A stretch of DNA of 64,000 nt from Tessaracoccus antarcticus. Lineage in GTDB: Bacteria > Actinomycetota > Actinomycetes > Propionibacteriales > Propionibacteriaceae. Positions 47,904 through 56,562 of this stretch are shown piece after piece; within the stretch, counting starts at the first letter, position 1, and the number at the start of each line of letters is the position of its first letter. The notes under the pieces are model-generated. The model saw only the letters and a program-made list of their open reading frames with translations, had not been told where the DNA came from and did no database searches. The stretch spans positions 248,001 through 312,000 of the forward strand of contig NZ_REFW01000004.1 in assembly GCF_003688855.1 (NCBI RefSeq), written 5' to 3'. The translations under genes were made by a program, and so were the position numbers.

Positions 47904-49685
47904 TCAGCTCTGGCTGAGGCGTTGCGCCGAACGCATGGCCAGCAGCTTCGCCTGGTCGGCGGAGAACTGGTAGTCGTTGGTGACGCTGGCCAGGAGGTAG
48001 CTGGCCCGGTTGTCGGCGATCGAGACCACGAGCTGGTAGCGCACCGAGGAGTTGTCGGAGATGGCCTGATCGATGGTGATCATGCGGGCAGAGACGGCAA
48101 CGCCGTCGACCCCCACGCCGTTGACGGCGCCGCCGTCGGTCACCTTGGCCGTCAGGACACGGTCCTTGCAGGACAACAGGTTGTTGATGAGCTTGGTGGT
48201 GAACGCGCGGGTCTTGGCGTTGTCCTCGAAATCGAAGACCATCTCGTCCATGCCGAACGTGTCAGGGGTCGAGTCGTCCTGCGTCAGGAGATAGGTGCGC
48301 TGTGCCCGATTCGTGGGGCCCGGCTCGGTGGCCAGCGGCAGGTTCTCGCAGCCCATCCCCGGCGACGTGACGTCGGCGGGCTCAGTGACGGTCCACCGTC
48401 CGTAGCCCGCGCGGAGACGCTCCAGGTCCGAGGCGATGAGCCAACCCCTCGGCTCAGTGGGAGGTGGCACCGCGGCCGCCACGACGGGATTGGCGGGGCA
48501 TCGGCCGTCGACGCGGGAGCACACGTCTTTGAGCGAACGCAGCAGGGATGTGGCCACGCCCTCGACGTCCACGGCCTTGCCGTTGCGCGCAACATCAAGC
48601 ATCGTCAGGGCGCGGCCGGTGCGTACCAGCAGGACTGTGTGGAACTCGGCGGGATCGTTCTGGAACGACACCGTGACCTGGGTGACGTCGTCGCCCAAGC
48701 CGGTGATGGTGCTGGCGGAGACGATGAAGGCGGGCACGTCGCTGCACTTGGCAAGTGCCGCCGTGCGCTGAGTCTGCACCTGGCGGGCTGCCCCAGCGTT
48801 GGCGTACACGTCCATCTGGTGCATCGCCGCCAACTGGTCATCCTGCGTGGTGCCCAACGCCCGTTGGAAGGTCTCTGTAGGATTGACGTCCGGCAGGTCA
48901 GCGCCGAGGCAGGCGGCGCGACGTGTCGCCGCAGCCTTGGTCTCTGCGGTGTCGACGACCACCCAGCTGGCGCCGTCGACGATCTTGTCGGCGTCCTTCA
49001 CGGTGAGCAGATCTTCGCTCGTGACCTCGGGGACGGGGCTCGTGGACGTGCTGGGGCTGGCTGAGGTGGGCGGGATGGGGGAGGTGGTCGGCTCCGCGGA
49101 GCGGCGACCTGCGAAGTAGAAGCCCGTCACGATGAGGAGTGCCGCCACCAGGGCGCCCACCACCCAGAGGATGAGGGTGCGGCGGTGGTGCATCACCCAG
49201 GAAGGTGATTGTTCGCCGGATGTCGTCTGCGCTTCGTTGTCCCGCTCGGGCGGTGTGGCGGAGCTCACGGCTGAGCGGCGGGGCGCGGGGGTCGGGCCAT
49301 CGGCCACGGCGCCCATGCGTCGTCCACTGGCGAAGGATTCGGCGCCGTCGAGGTCGCGGACGGGCATGACGGGGCCCGGTGCCGGGACCAGGGGCGGTGG
49401 TGCGGGGGCGGTGGAGCTGTCGCTGCCGGGGCGGGCGAAGGGATTGCCCTGCTCTCCGGTCGCGGCCGGATCGGCGTCCGTATGTGCCGCCGGACCCACG
49501 TCGGAACCCACGGAATCAGCCGGCGCGGTGGAGCCTTCCGGACTGCGTTCGGCGGGTTGTGAACCCGCCCCGCGTCGCGGCGTTCCCTCAGAAGTCTCTG
49601 CGGTATCGTCGGCCGCGATCGGCTCTTCGGAGTTGGTGTCATGGGCGAAAGCTCGTCGAGGACGGTGAAACCCGGACTCTGACAT
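47904..49685 (-). CDS. Large single-pass membrane protein with duplicated extracellular domain, function unknown
   Basis: The 593-aa protein has a long acidic, Pro/Ala-rich cytoplasmic region (about 1-165) and one membrane helix (TLILWVVGALVAALLIVTGFYF at about 170-190). A Ser/Thr/Pro-rich stalk leads to two related extracellular domains: about 220-375 starting EDLLTVKDADKIVDGASW, and about 395-593 starting SDLERLRAGYGRWTV. Each has paired Cys. The layout resembles PknH-type extracellular sensor domains but without a kinase, and the similarity is weak. The ATG at 49685 has GGAGGTG 5 bases ahead. Confidence 0.78.
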   Translation of the reverse strand: MSESGFHRPRRAFAHDTNSEEPIAADDTAETSEGTPRRGAGSQPAERSPEGSTAPADSVGSDVGPAAHTDADPAATGEQGNPFARPGSDSSTAPAPPPLVPAPGPVMPVRDLDGAESFASGRRMGAVADGPTPAPRRSAVSSATPPERDNEAQTTSGEQSPSWVMHHRRTLILWVVGALVAALLIVTGFYFAGRRSAEPTTSPIPPTSASPSTSTSPVPEVTSEDLLTVKDADKIVDGASWVVVDTAETKAAATRRAACLGADLPDVNPTETFQRALGTTQDDQLAAMHQMDVYANAGAARQVQTQRTAALAKCSDVPAFIVSASTITGLGDDVTQVTVSFQNDPAEFHTVLLVRTGRALTMLDVARNGKAVDVEGVATSLLRSLKDVCSRVDGRCPANPVVAAAVPPPTEPRGWLIASDLERLRAGYGRWTVTEPADVTSPGMGCENLPLATEPGPTNRAQRTYLLTQDDSTPDTFGMDEMVFDFEDNAKTRAFTTKLINNLLSCKDRVLTAKVTDGGAVNGVGVDGVAVSARMITIDQAISDNSSVRYQLVVSIADNRASYLLASVTNDYQFSADQAKLLAMRSAQRLSQS

Positions 49686-49788
49686 CAACACCTCCGTAGT
49701 GGGCGGCACGATGCTCCCTGTGGGGGGCATCGTTCAGACAGATTACCGGGTGCCAGCTGGTGCACCACATATTCGAGGGGAGTCGCCC

Positions 49789-51075
49789 GTGGCGCAACGC
49801 CCAACCAAGCATCGCACGATAGCTGTCGACGTGGATGCGGTACCGGAGCCGACGAGGCGTGAGATGACGTGGCCGTGGTGGCTGGTGAGCGTTGTGGGCA
49901 CCCTCGCCGTGCTGGCGGGCGGGTGGTTACTGATGGCGGGCGCATCGGCCCTGGGGTGGCTCACCTCGCCCCACAGCGAGCTGGATGCCGCACTGTTCCT
50001 GGGCAGCGACGTCCTGCTCCTGGCACACGGTGTGCCCGTTGCCATCGGAGGCCAGCTGGTCTCCATCATGCCGCTGGGCCTCGCCGTCGTCCTGGTGGTG
50101 CTGGCGCAGCCCGTGGCAGCACTCGCCGCCCGGCAGGCGGCCCACACCCAGTCCCCGGCTGATGACACCGGCCGGATCTGGGTGGACGGACAGAAGGTGG
50201 TCGCCCTGGTGGCCGGGACCATGGCGCTCACGCACGGCGTGGCCGTCGGTGTTCTCGCGGCGGCGCTCGGGGTCCAGGGTGGTGCCCTGCACGGAGTTCT
50301 CGGTGGTGTGGTGCTGGGCGCGGTGGCGGGACTGTGGGGCGCGAGCCGCGCCGTCGGCTTCGATCCCCGTGATGCGTGGCCGGCATGGCTCCGCTCCGTG
50401 CCCGCCGCCATGGCGTCTGCGCTCGGCGTGTGCCTGGCTGGAGGCGCGGCGGCGTTGACGGTGGCGCTCATCGTCCACCGTGACCGGATCATCGCCATCC
50501 ATGAGGCGCTGCAGCCGGGCGTGGCAGGTACCGTGCTCCTGGTCCTCGTGCAGGTGCTCTACCTCCCGAACCTCGTCCTGTGGACCACCTCGTGGGTGCT
50601 CGGTGCGGGCATCACTCTCGGCGACGGCTCGCTGATGAGCATGTCGATCACCGACGTGGGCTTCGTGCCCGCCATCCCGGTGTTCGGGGCCGTGGGGGAG
50701 CCGGGCGTCGGAGGTGGTGCCCTGTACTGGTGGCTGCTCGTCGGCGTGGCCGCCGGCGTGGCGGCTGCCCTGGTGGTGGGATTGGCCAGGCCGCGTGCCC
50801 GGTGGGATGAGACGGCGCTGGTGGGGGGACTCTCCGGCGTCGCGGCAGGCCTGCTCGTGACCCTGCTGTGTTCCCTGTCCAGCGGAGGCCTGGGGGCCCT
50901 GAGGCTGGCGACCATGGGCGCCGTGACCGGACAGCTCATCATCGTGGCGCCCGCCCTTCTCGGCCTCTCGGGGCTGCTCGGTGGTGCCGTGCTGGGTCTG
51001 GTGCGGCGCCCGGAGCGCGCAGCCCGGGCGGTCGCGACGCCACAGGACGAGGCCGAAGAGGTCCCCGACCCCTAG
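49789..51075 (+). CDS. PerM-like (DUF6350) polytopic membrane protein
   Basis: The 428-aa protein has about ten hydrophobic segments and a short basic N-terminus (AQRPTKHRTIAVDVDAVPEPTRR). The first helix WWLVSVVGTLAVLAGGWLLM and the helix before the motif LYLPNLVLWTTSWVLGAGITLGDGS are typical of actinobacterial DUF6350 proteins. The best studied, PerM of M. tuberculosis, supports cell division and persistence. The GTG at 49789 follows GAGGGGAG by 6 bases; the in-frame extension to 49699 overlaps the divergent gene leader. Its position just before purN is often seen in actinobacteria. Confidence 0.85.
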   Translation: MAQRPTKHRTIAVDVDAVPEPTRREMTWPWWLVSVVGTLAVLAGGWLLMAGASALGWLTSPHSELDAALFLGSDVLLLAHGVPVAIGGQLVSIMPLGLAVVLVVLAQPVAALAARQAAHTQSPADDTGRIWVDGQKVVALVAGTMALTHGVAVGVLAAALGVQGGALHGVLGGVVLGAVAGLWGASRAVGFDPRDAWPAWLRSVPAAMASALGVCLAGGAAALTVALIVHRDRIIAIHEALQPGVAGTVLLVLVQVLYLPNLVLWTTSWVLGAGITLGDGSLMSMSITDVGFVPAIPVFGAVGEPGVGGGALYWWLLVGVAAGVAAALVVGLARPRARWDETALVGGLSGVAAGLLVTLLCSLSSGGLGALRLATMGAVTGQLIIVAPALLGLSGLLGGAVLGLVRRPERAARAVATPQDEAEEVPDP

Positions 51076-51078
51076 GAT
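51073..51078 (+). promoter_or_regulatory. Putative -10 box of purN, leaderless
   Basis: TAGGAT overlaps the stop codon of the PerM-like gene and lies 7 bases before the GTG at 51086. Confidence 0.55.
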
Positions 51079-51085
51079 TGTGGCC

Positions 51086-51661
51086 GTGACCAAGGATGTG
51101 GTGGTGCTGGTCTCCGGCACCGGAACCCTGCTGCAAGCGCTCATCGACGCCATCGAGTCCGGTGCCGTCGACGCCCGGATCGCGGCGGTGGTCTCCGACC
51201 AGTCCGGCGCCCCCGCCCTGGAGCGGGCACGCCGGCACGGAATCGTGGCTGTGGCCCACCCGCTGCGCAAGGGCGGGGACCGTGCGGTGTGGGATGGCGA
51301 ACTCGCCGACATCGTGGGCGCCCACCACCCCGACCTCGTGGCATCCGCCGGTTTCATGAAACTGCTGGGGTCCGCGTTCCTCGACAGGTTCGGGGGCCGC
51401 ACCATCAACACCCACCCTTCGCTGCTACCCAGCTTCCCCGGCATGTACGCCGTCCGGGACGCGCTGGAGGCCGGGGTCACGGTGACGGGTGCCACCGTAT
51501 TCCTCGTGGACGCCGGCATCGACACCGGTAGAATCCTTGTCCAGGCTGCCGTCGAGGTCGCTCCGCAGGACACCACCGACACGCTGCACGAACGCATCAA
51601 GACCGTCGAACGACAACTGCTCGTCCGCGCCGTGCGCGAGTGGGAGAAGAGGGAATCATGA
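51086..51661 (+). CDS. purN: Phosphoribosylglycinamide formyltransferase
   Basis: Third step of purine synthesis: transfers a formyl group from 10-formyl-tetrahydrofolate to GAR. The 191-aa protein starts [23 protein letters not shown] and has the catalytic region [24 protein letters not shown] (split around the His) and [10 protein letters not shown]. The GTG at 51086 is preferred over 51080 because it stands 7 bases after a TAGGAT box. The stop overlaps the purH start (ATGA). Confidence 0.95.
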   Translation: MTKDVVVLVSGTGTLLQALIDAIESGAVDARIAAVVSDQSGAPALERARRHGIVAVAHPLRKGGDRAVWDGELADIVGAHHPDLVASAGFMKLLGSAFLDRFGGRTINTHPSLLPSFPGMYAVRDALEAGVTVTGATVFLVDAGIDTGRILVQAAVEVAPQDTTDTLHERIKTVERQLLVRAVREWEKRES

Positions 51662-53229
51662 CCGACAAGCCCGGATTGCAACGCATCACCACGAAGCGTG
51701 CGCTGGTCTCCGTCTACGACAAGACAGGGCTGGAGGAACTGGGCCGTGCGCTGCACGCCGCCGGTGTCGAGATCGTCTCCACCGGCTCCACCGCCGCCAG
51801 ACTGGCCGCCGCAGGCGTCCCCGTCGTCGGCGTCGAAGAACTGACCGGCTTCCCCGAATGCCTCGACGGACGCGTCAAGACGTTGCACCCGTTCGTGCAC
51901 GCCGGGATCCTTGCCGACCGCCGCCTTCCGGACCACGTCCGCCAACTCGACGAGCTGGGCATCGCGCCGTTCGACCTCGTGGTGGTCAACCTGTACCCCT
52001 TCACCGAGACGGTGGCCTCCGGCGCCAGCGTCGACGAGTGCGTCGAACAAATCGACATCGGTGGCCCCACCATGGTGCGTGCCGCCGCCAAGAACCACCC
52101 GTCGGTTGCCGTGGTGACCTCCCCTGCCCAGTACGACGACGTCCATGCCGCCCTCACCGCGGGCGGGTTCACGCTGACCGAGCGTCGGGAACTGGCCGCT
52201 GCCGCGTTCCGCCACACCGCCTCCTACGATGTCGCCGTCGCCGGCTGGATGACCGAGAACGTCGCAGAGAGCTCCGACGACGGATTCCCCTCCTGGCTGG
52301 GTGCCACCTGGCAGAAGCAGGCCACACTCCGCTACGGCGAGAACGCCCATCAGGCAGCGGCGTTGTACGCCGACAACCAGGCGCCGGCCGGCATCACACA
52401 GGCGGAACTGCTGCATGGCAAGCCCATGAGCTACAACAACTACACGGACGGGGACGCCGCCCTGCGCGCTGCCCACGACTTCGACGAGCCGTGCGTGGCG
52501 ATCATCAAGCACGCGAACCCCTGCGGCATCGCCGTGGGCTCCGACATCGCGGAGGCGCACCGCAAGGCCCACGCCTGCGACCCCATCTCCGCGTTCGGCG
52601 GGGTCATTGCCTCCAACCGTCCCGTCACCGTGGAGATGGCCCGCGCCGTCGCCGAGGTCTTCACCGAGGTGGTCATCGCCCCCGACTTCGAGGATGGCGT
52701 CCTGGAAATCCTCGGCGCCAAGAAGAACATCCGACTCCTGCGCGCCCCGCACTTCAGCCTCGGTGGGCACTCGTTGCAGCCGATCAGCGGCGGGGCCCTG
52801 CTGCAGGAGGCCGACCTCATCGACGCGCCCGGCGACGCCCCCCAGCAGTGGCAACTCGCTGCCGGTGAGGCCGTCGACGACGCCACCCTCGCCGACCTTG
52901 CCTTCGCGTGGCGCGCCTGCCGCTCCGTGAAGTCCAACGCCATCCTGCTCGCCTCAGACGGTGCGTCCATCGGCGTCGGCATGGGGCAGGTCAACCGTGT
53001 CGACTCCTGCAAGCTGGCCGTCGATCGTGCGGGGGACCGTGCCTCGGGGTCCGTGGCTGCCTCCGATGCCTTCTTCCCCTTCAGCGATGGCCCGCTGATC
53101 CTCATCGAGGCCGGTGTGAGGGCCATCGTCCAGCCCGGCGGTTCCATGAGGGACGCCGAAACCATCGACCTCTGCCGCGAGCATGGAGTGGCGCTCTACT
53201 TCACCGGCACCCGGCACTTCTTCCACTGA
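51658..53229 (+). CDS. purH: Bifunctional AICAR formyltransferase / IMP cyclohydrolase
   Basis: Carries out the last two steps to IMP. N-terminal MGS-type cyclohydrolase domain ([27 protein letters not shown] [37 protein letters not shown]) and C-terminal AICAR transformylase ([39 protein letters not shown], ending TGTRHFFH). The 523-aa length is standard. It overlaps purN by 4 bases and is followed after 16 bp by folD, which supplies the 10-formyl-THF used by both enzymes. Confidence 0.97.
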   Translation: MTDKPGLQRITTKRALVSVYDKTGLEELGRALHAAGVEIVSTGSTAARLAAAGVPVVGVEELTGFPECLDGRVKTLHPFVHAGILADRRLPDHVRQLDELGIAPFDLVVVNLYPFTETVASGASVDECVEQIDIGGPTMVRAAAKNHPSVAVVTSPAQYDDVHAALTAGGFTLTERRELAAAAFRHTASYDVAVAGWMTENVAESSDDGFPSWLGATWQKQATLRYGENAHQAAALYADNQAPAGITQAELLHGKPMSYNNYTDGDAALRAAHDFDEPCVAIIKHANPCGIAVGSDIAEAHRKAHACDPISAFGGVIASNRPVTVEMARAVAEVFTEVVIAPDFEDGVLEILGAKKNIRLLRAPHFSLGGHSLQPISGGALLQEADLIDAPGDAPQQWQLAAGEAVDDATLADLAFAWRACRSVKSNAILLASDGASIGVGMGQVNRVDSCKLAVDRAGDRASGSVAASDAFFPFSDGPLILIEAGVRAIVQPGGSMRDAETIDLCREHGVALYFTGTRHFFH

Positions 53230-53245
53230 TAGGCGAGGCCCCCGC

Positions 53246-54124
53246 ATGACAGCAACGAAAATGGCCGGTGTCCCGGTCGCCAGGCACATCAAGGCAGAGC
53301 TCAAGGAGCGCGTCGCGCGGCTCAGGGAGGCAGGCGTGGTCCCCGGACTGGCGACCGTCCTGGTGGGCGACGATCCCGGTTCCCATTCCTATGTGGCCGG
53401 CAAACACCGCGACTGCGCGGAGGTGGGCATTCAGTCCATCCGGATGGACCTGCCCGCGGAGACCACCGCCGAGGAGTTGCAGGAGGCCCTGGAACAACTC
53501 AACGCGGACCCCACGTGCACCGGCTACATCGTGCAGTTGCCCCTCCCGAAGCACCTCGACGACAACTGGGCGCTGTCGCTCGTGGACCCGGAGAAGGACG
53601 CTGACGGCCTCCACCCCGTCAACCTGGGCCGGCTCGTCCTCGGGATCCCTGCCGCACTACCCTGCACCCCGCGCGGCATCGTGGCGCTGCTGCGTCACTA
53701 CGACGTCAACATCAATGGCGCCCACACCGTGGTCGTGGGCAGGGGCACCACGGTGGGCCGCCCTCTGGGGCTGCTCCTGACCCGCAAGTCGGAGAACTCG
53801 ACGGTGACGCTCTGCCACACGGGCACCCGCGACCTGGCCTCATTCACCCGGCAGGCCGACATCGTCGTGACGGCGGCCGGGATGCCCGGCATGCTCACTG
53901 CGGACATGGTCAAGGACGGCGCAGTGCTGGTGGATGTCGGCATCACCCGGACGGACGCCGGCCTCGTCGGCGACCTCAACCCGGACGTGTGGGAGAAGGC
54001 GTCGCTGGTGGCACCGGTCCCCGGTGGGGTGGGGCCCATGACGCGTGCGATGTTGCTCAGCAACGTGGTGGACCGTGCCGAAGCACTGCAGGGCGGAGAA
54101 GCTGTGCATGGCGGACAGGCGTGA
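53246..54124 (+). CDS. folD: Bifunctional methylenetetrahydrofolate dehydrogenase / cyclohydrolase
   Basis: Makes 10-formyl-tetrahydrofolate from 5,10-methylene-THF. The 292-aa protein has the catalytic segment [15 protein letters not shown] (Lys in YVxxK), [21 protein letters not shown], the NADP loop [16 protein letters not shown] and the ending [17 protein letters not shown]. The ATG at 53246 is the conserved start. The 3' end overlaps the DUF3017 gene by 17 bases. It lies next to purN and purH, which consume its product. Confidence 0.95.
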   Translation: MTATKMAGVPVARHIKAELKERVARLREAGVVPGLATVLVGDDPGSHSYVAGKHRDCAEVGIQSIRMDLPAETTAEELQEALEQLNADPTCTGYIVQLPLPKHLDDNWALSLVDPEKDADGLHPVNLGRLVLGIPAALPCTPRGIVALLRHYDVNINGAHTVVVGRGTTVGRPLGLLLTRKSENSTVTLCHTGTRDLASFTRQADIVVTAAGMPGMLTADMVKDGAVLVDVGITRTDAGLVGDLNPDVWEKASLVAPVPGGVGPMTRAMLLSNVVDRAEALQGGEAVHGGQA

Positions 54125-54401
54125 CCTCCCGGCCGACGAGTTCCCCAGCAACCCGTGGCCGCTCATGGTGGTCCTCGCGGTGCTGGCCTTCGGTCTCGTG
54201 CTGCTGGGACTCGGTCGGTGGCGCAGCGCCTCGCTGGTGATCGCCGCGTCCTCAGGCCTCGCTGCGGTGCTGAGGCTGGTGCTGCGGGCGCGCGTCGCCG
54301 GACTGCTGGTGGTGCGGCGTCGGTGGATCGACGTCGTGGGCCTGGCCGCCATGGCGGCGGGTATCGCCACCCTGGCGTTCCTGGTTCCCCCCTCGCGCTG
54401 A
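54108..54401 (+). CDS. DUF3017-type small membrane protein
   Basis: The 97-aa protein has an acidic N-terminus ([16 protein letters not shown]) and three hydrophobic segments ([59 protein letters not shown]) with an Arg-rich loop between the second and third. Proteins of this size and layout directly after folD are annotated DUF3017 in actinobacteria; their function is unknown. The ATG at 54108 has CGGAG 9 bases ahead and starts inside folD. Confidence 0.82.
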   Translation: MADRRDLPADEFPSNPWPLMVVLAVLAFGLVLLGLGRWRSASLVIAASSGLAAVLRLVLRARVAGLLVVRRRWIDVVGLAAMAAGIATLAFLVPPSR

Positions 54402-54460
54402 CTCCGCAGGGTTGCGGGGCCCAATCGGGTCCCCCGTGGGTGGTCGTGGTGACGAGGCGA

Positions 54461-54466
54461 TAGTCT
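54461..54466 (+). promoter_or_regulatory. Candidate -10 box of mdh
   Basis: TAGTCT lies 39 bases before the GTG start, which has its own AGAGG ribosome site. Confidence 0.4.
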
Positions 54467-54505
54467 CGAAGGGCTAAGAGACCACACATGAAAGAGAGGT
54501 CGACA

Positions 54506-55495
54506 GTGAGCACTGAGGCTCCCGTCAAGATTGCCATCACCGGTGCGGCCGGCCAGATCTGCTACAGCCTGCTGTTCCGCATTGCCAGCGGTTCACTGCT
54601 GGGGGATCGGCCCATCGAACTCCGTCTGCTCGAGATCACCCCGGCGCTGAAAGCGCTGGAGGGCGTGGTCATGGAACTGGACGACTGCGCGTTCCCGAAC
54701 GTGGTCAACATCGAGATCGGCGACGACCCGTCGAAGGTCTTCGACGGCGTGAACCTCGCCATGCTCGTGGGTGCCATGCCTCGCAAGGCCGGCATGGAGC
54801 GCAGCGACCTGCTGAGCGCCAACGGTGCCATTTTCACCGGTCAGGGCAGGGCGCTCAACGACGTCGCAGCCGACGACGTGAAGGTGCTCATCACCGGCAA
54901 CCCGGCCAACACCAACGCGCTCATCGCGCTGAAGAATGCCCCCGACATCCCGGCGAACCGCTTCAACGCGCTGACCCGACTGGACCACAACCGCGCCATC
55001 AGCCAGCTGGCGGCCAAGGTGGGGGTGCCGGTCACCGACATCTCCCACATGACCATCTGGGGCAACCACTCCGCCACCCAGTACCCCGACCTGTTCAACA
55101 CGTTGGTGGGCGACCGTGTCGCCGCCGATGTCGTCAACGACCAGGCATGGATCGAGGGCGAGTTCATCCCCAAGGTCGCCAAGCGCGGCGCAGCCATCAT
55201 CGAGGCGCGCGGCCTGTCGTCGGCGGCCTCGGCTGCCAACGCCACGGTCGAGCACATGCGCGACTGGGTGCTGGGTACCCCGGCCAACGACTGGGTGTCC
55301 ATGTCCGTGCCGTCCGACGGCTCCTACGGTGTGCCGGAGGGGATCATCTCCTCGTTCCCGTGCACCGTGACGGACGGCGAGTACACCATCGTCCAGGGCC
55401 TTGAGATCAACGAATTCTCGCGCGCCCGGATCGACGCCTCCGTGGCGGAGCTGGTGGACGAGCGCGACGCGGTCACCGAGCTCGGCCTCATCTGA
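54506..55495 (+). CDS. mdh: Malate dehydrogenase
   Basis: NAD-dependent oxidation of malate to oxaloacetate in the TCA cycle. The 329-aa protein has the Rossmann motif [19 protein letters not shown] and the substrate loop [13 protein letters not shown]. Also present are [27 protein letters not shown] and the catalytic His in [15 protein letters not shown]. The GTG at 54506 is chosen over the ATG at 54488 because AGAGG lies 6 bases ahead and actinobacterial Mdh begins at about this point. Transcribed alone or with the folD unit; a repeat element follows the stop. Confidence 0.95.
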   Translation: MSTEAPVKIAITGAAGQICYSLLFRIASGSLLGDRPIELRLLEITPALKALEGVVMELDDCAFPNVVNIEIGDDPSKVFDGVNLAMLVGAMPRKAGMERSDLLSANGAIFTGQGRALNDVAADDVKVLITGNPANTNALIALKNAPDIPANRFNALTRLDHNRAISQLAAKVGVPVTDISHMTIWGNHSATQYPDLFNTLVGDRVAADVVNDQAWIEGEFIPKVAKRGAAIIEARGLSSAASAANATVEHMRDWVLGTPANDWVSMSVPSDGSYGVPEGIISSFPCTVTDGEYTIVQGLEINEFSRARIDASVAELVDERDAVTELGLI

Positions 55496-55501
55496 GGCCT
55501 C

Positions 55502-55604
55502 GTGGCCTGAGTGGTCGCCGCGAGGTGTGAGTCGGCGTAGCGAAGGGTGGCCTGACGTCCCGGTCACCCTTCGAAACGACGGCTGCCCTCGCCGCGACTG
55601 CGCA
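55502..55604. repeat. Dispersed REP-like repeat, copy C (inverted pair)
   Basis: The first arm (55502-55547) aligns with copy A (CCTGAGTGGTC, CGCGA, GGCGT, GCGAAGG). A second arm in opposite orientation follows at about 55562-55604 (CACCCTTCGAAACG). CGTAGCGAAGGGT and ACCCTTCGAAACG can pair as a hairpin, so the unit is palindromic. It lies between mdh and purU. Confidence 0.6.
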
Positions 55605-55621
55605 CCATGTCGGCTTGCCGC

Positions 55622-55627
55622 TACAGT
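55622..55627 (+). promoter_or_regulatory. Putative -10 box of purU, leaderless
   Basis: TACAGT lies 8 bases before the ATG at 55636; no ribosome site. Confidence 0.5.
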
Positions 55628-55635
55628 CGTGCACC

Positions 55636-56475
55636 ATGACAGACCTCGTGGTCACGCTCCAGTGCCCTGACCGCCCCGGCATCGTGCACGCCATCACCGG
55701 CGGCATCGTGGAGGCTGCGGGCAACATCGTGGAACTCCAGCAGTTCACCTCCCCGGACACCGGCCAGTTCTTTCTCCGCGTCCAGGTGGAGGGGCCCGAC
55801 GTGGAGACCCTGCAGTTCGCCATTCGCCGCGCCGCAGGGCCGTACGACGCCGGCTTCGAGGTCCACGATGCGCAACGCCCCACCCGCACGCTGGTGCTGG
55901 CATCCAAGGCGGGGCACTGCCTCAACGACCTCCTGTTCCGGCGCCGCAGCGGCGAACTGCCCATCGAGGTGGTGTCCATCATGGCGAACCACGACGTACT
56001 GCGATCCATGGCGGAGTTCTACGAGGCACCCTTCACACACCTCCCCGTCGACGCCTCCACCAAGAAGGCGTTCGAGGACGAGGTCCGGCGCACCGTCGTG
56101 GAGCGGGACATCGAACTGGTGGTACTGGCCCGCTACATGCAGATACTCAGTCCGGAGTTGTGCTCGTTCCTGGCCGGTCGGGCCATCAACATCCACCACT
56201 CGTTCCTGCCCGGTTTCAAGGGCGCGAACCCGTACAGGCAGGCCCACACCCGCGGGGTGAAACTCATAGGTGCCACCGCGCACTTCGTGACGAGCGACCT
56301 CGACGAGGGTCCCATCATCGAGCAGAACGTGGTGCGCGTGGACCACAGCATGGATGTGGCCAAACTGATGCGCAAGGGCCAGGCACAGGAGTCGCAGACA
56401 CTCGCCGAGGCGGTACGGCTTTTCGCCGAGCACCGCGTGCTACCCGACGGGGATCGCACCGTCATCTTCCGCTAG
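55636..56475 (+). CDS. purU: Formyltetrahydrofolate deformylase
   Basis: Hydrolyses 10-formyl-THF to formate and THF, balancing the one-carbon pool used by purN and purH. The 279-aa protein has an N-terminal ACT domain (DLVVTLQCPDRPGIVHAITG) and a C-terminal formyltransferase fold (VLASKAGHCLNDLL, MANHDVLRSMAEF, ELVVLARYMQILS, INIHHSFLPGFKGANPYRQA with catalytic His, and ATAHFVTSDLDEGPIIEQ with Asp). The ATG at 55636 fits the leaderless box and the family N-terminus. Confidence 0.95.
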   Translation: MTDLVVTLQCPDRPGIVHAITGGIVEAAGNIVELQQFTSPDTGQFFLRVQVEGPDVETLQFAIRRAAGPYDAGFEVHDAQRPTRTLVLASKAGHCLNDLLFRRRSGELPIEVVSIMANHDVLRSMAEFYEAPFTHLPVDASTKKAFEDEVRRTVVERDIELVVLARYMQILSPELCSFLAGRAINIHHSFLPGFKGANPYRQAHTRGVKLIGATAHFVTSDLDEGPIIEQNVVRVDHSMDVAKLMRKGQAQESQTLAEAVRLFAEHRVLPDGDRTVIFR

Positions 56476-56513
56476 GGCAGCACCACCGACACCTTGTTCC
56501 CACGGGGCCCCAC

Positions 56514-56519
56514 TACAGT
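56514..56519 (+). promoter_or_regulatory. Candidate -10 box before the leader ORF
   Basis: TACAGT lies 9 bases before the ATG of a 9-codon ORF (56529-56555) that precedes the CBS-domain membrane protein gene. Confidence 0.4.
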
Positions 56520-56528
56520 GGAGCCTTC

Positions 56529-56555
56529 ATGGCAGGACCAGGGAGCCAGGACTGA
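56529..56555 (+). CDS. Possible leaderless leader peptide (uORF)
   Basis: ATG to TGA encodes MAGPGSQD. The start stands 9 bases after a TACAGT box, as for leaderless genes here. Its stop lies 7 bases before the downstream ATG and touches that gene's AAGGAG site, so translation of the two could be coupled. It may be chance. Confidence 0.3.
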   Translation: MAGPGSQD

Positions 56556-56562
56556 AGGAGAA

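Noticed and set aside
49927-52854. 975-codon minus-strand frame opposite the PerM-like gene, purN and purH
   Set aside because: A high-G+C shadow frame, rich in Gly, His, Gln and Asp, without motifs; the plus-strand genes are certain.
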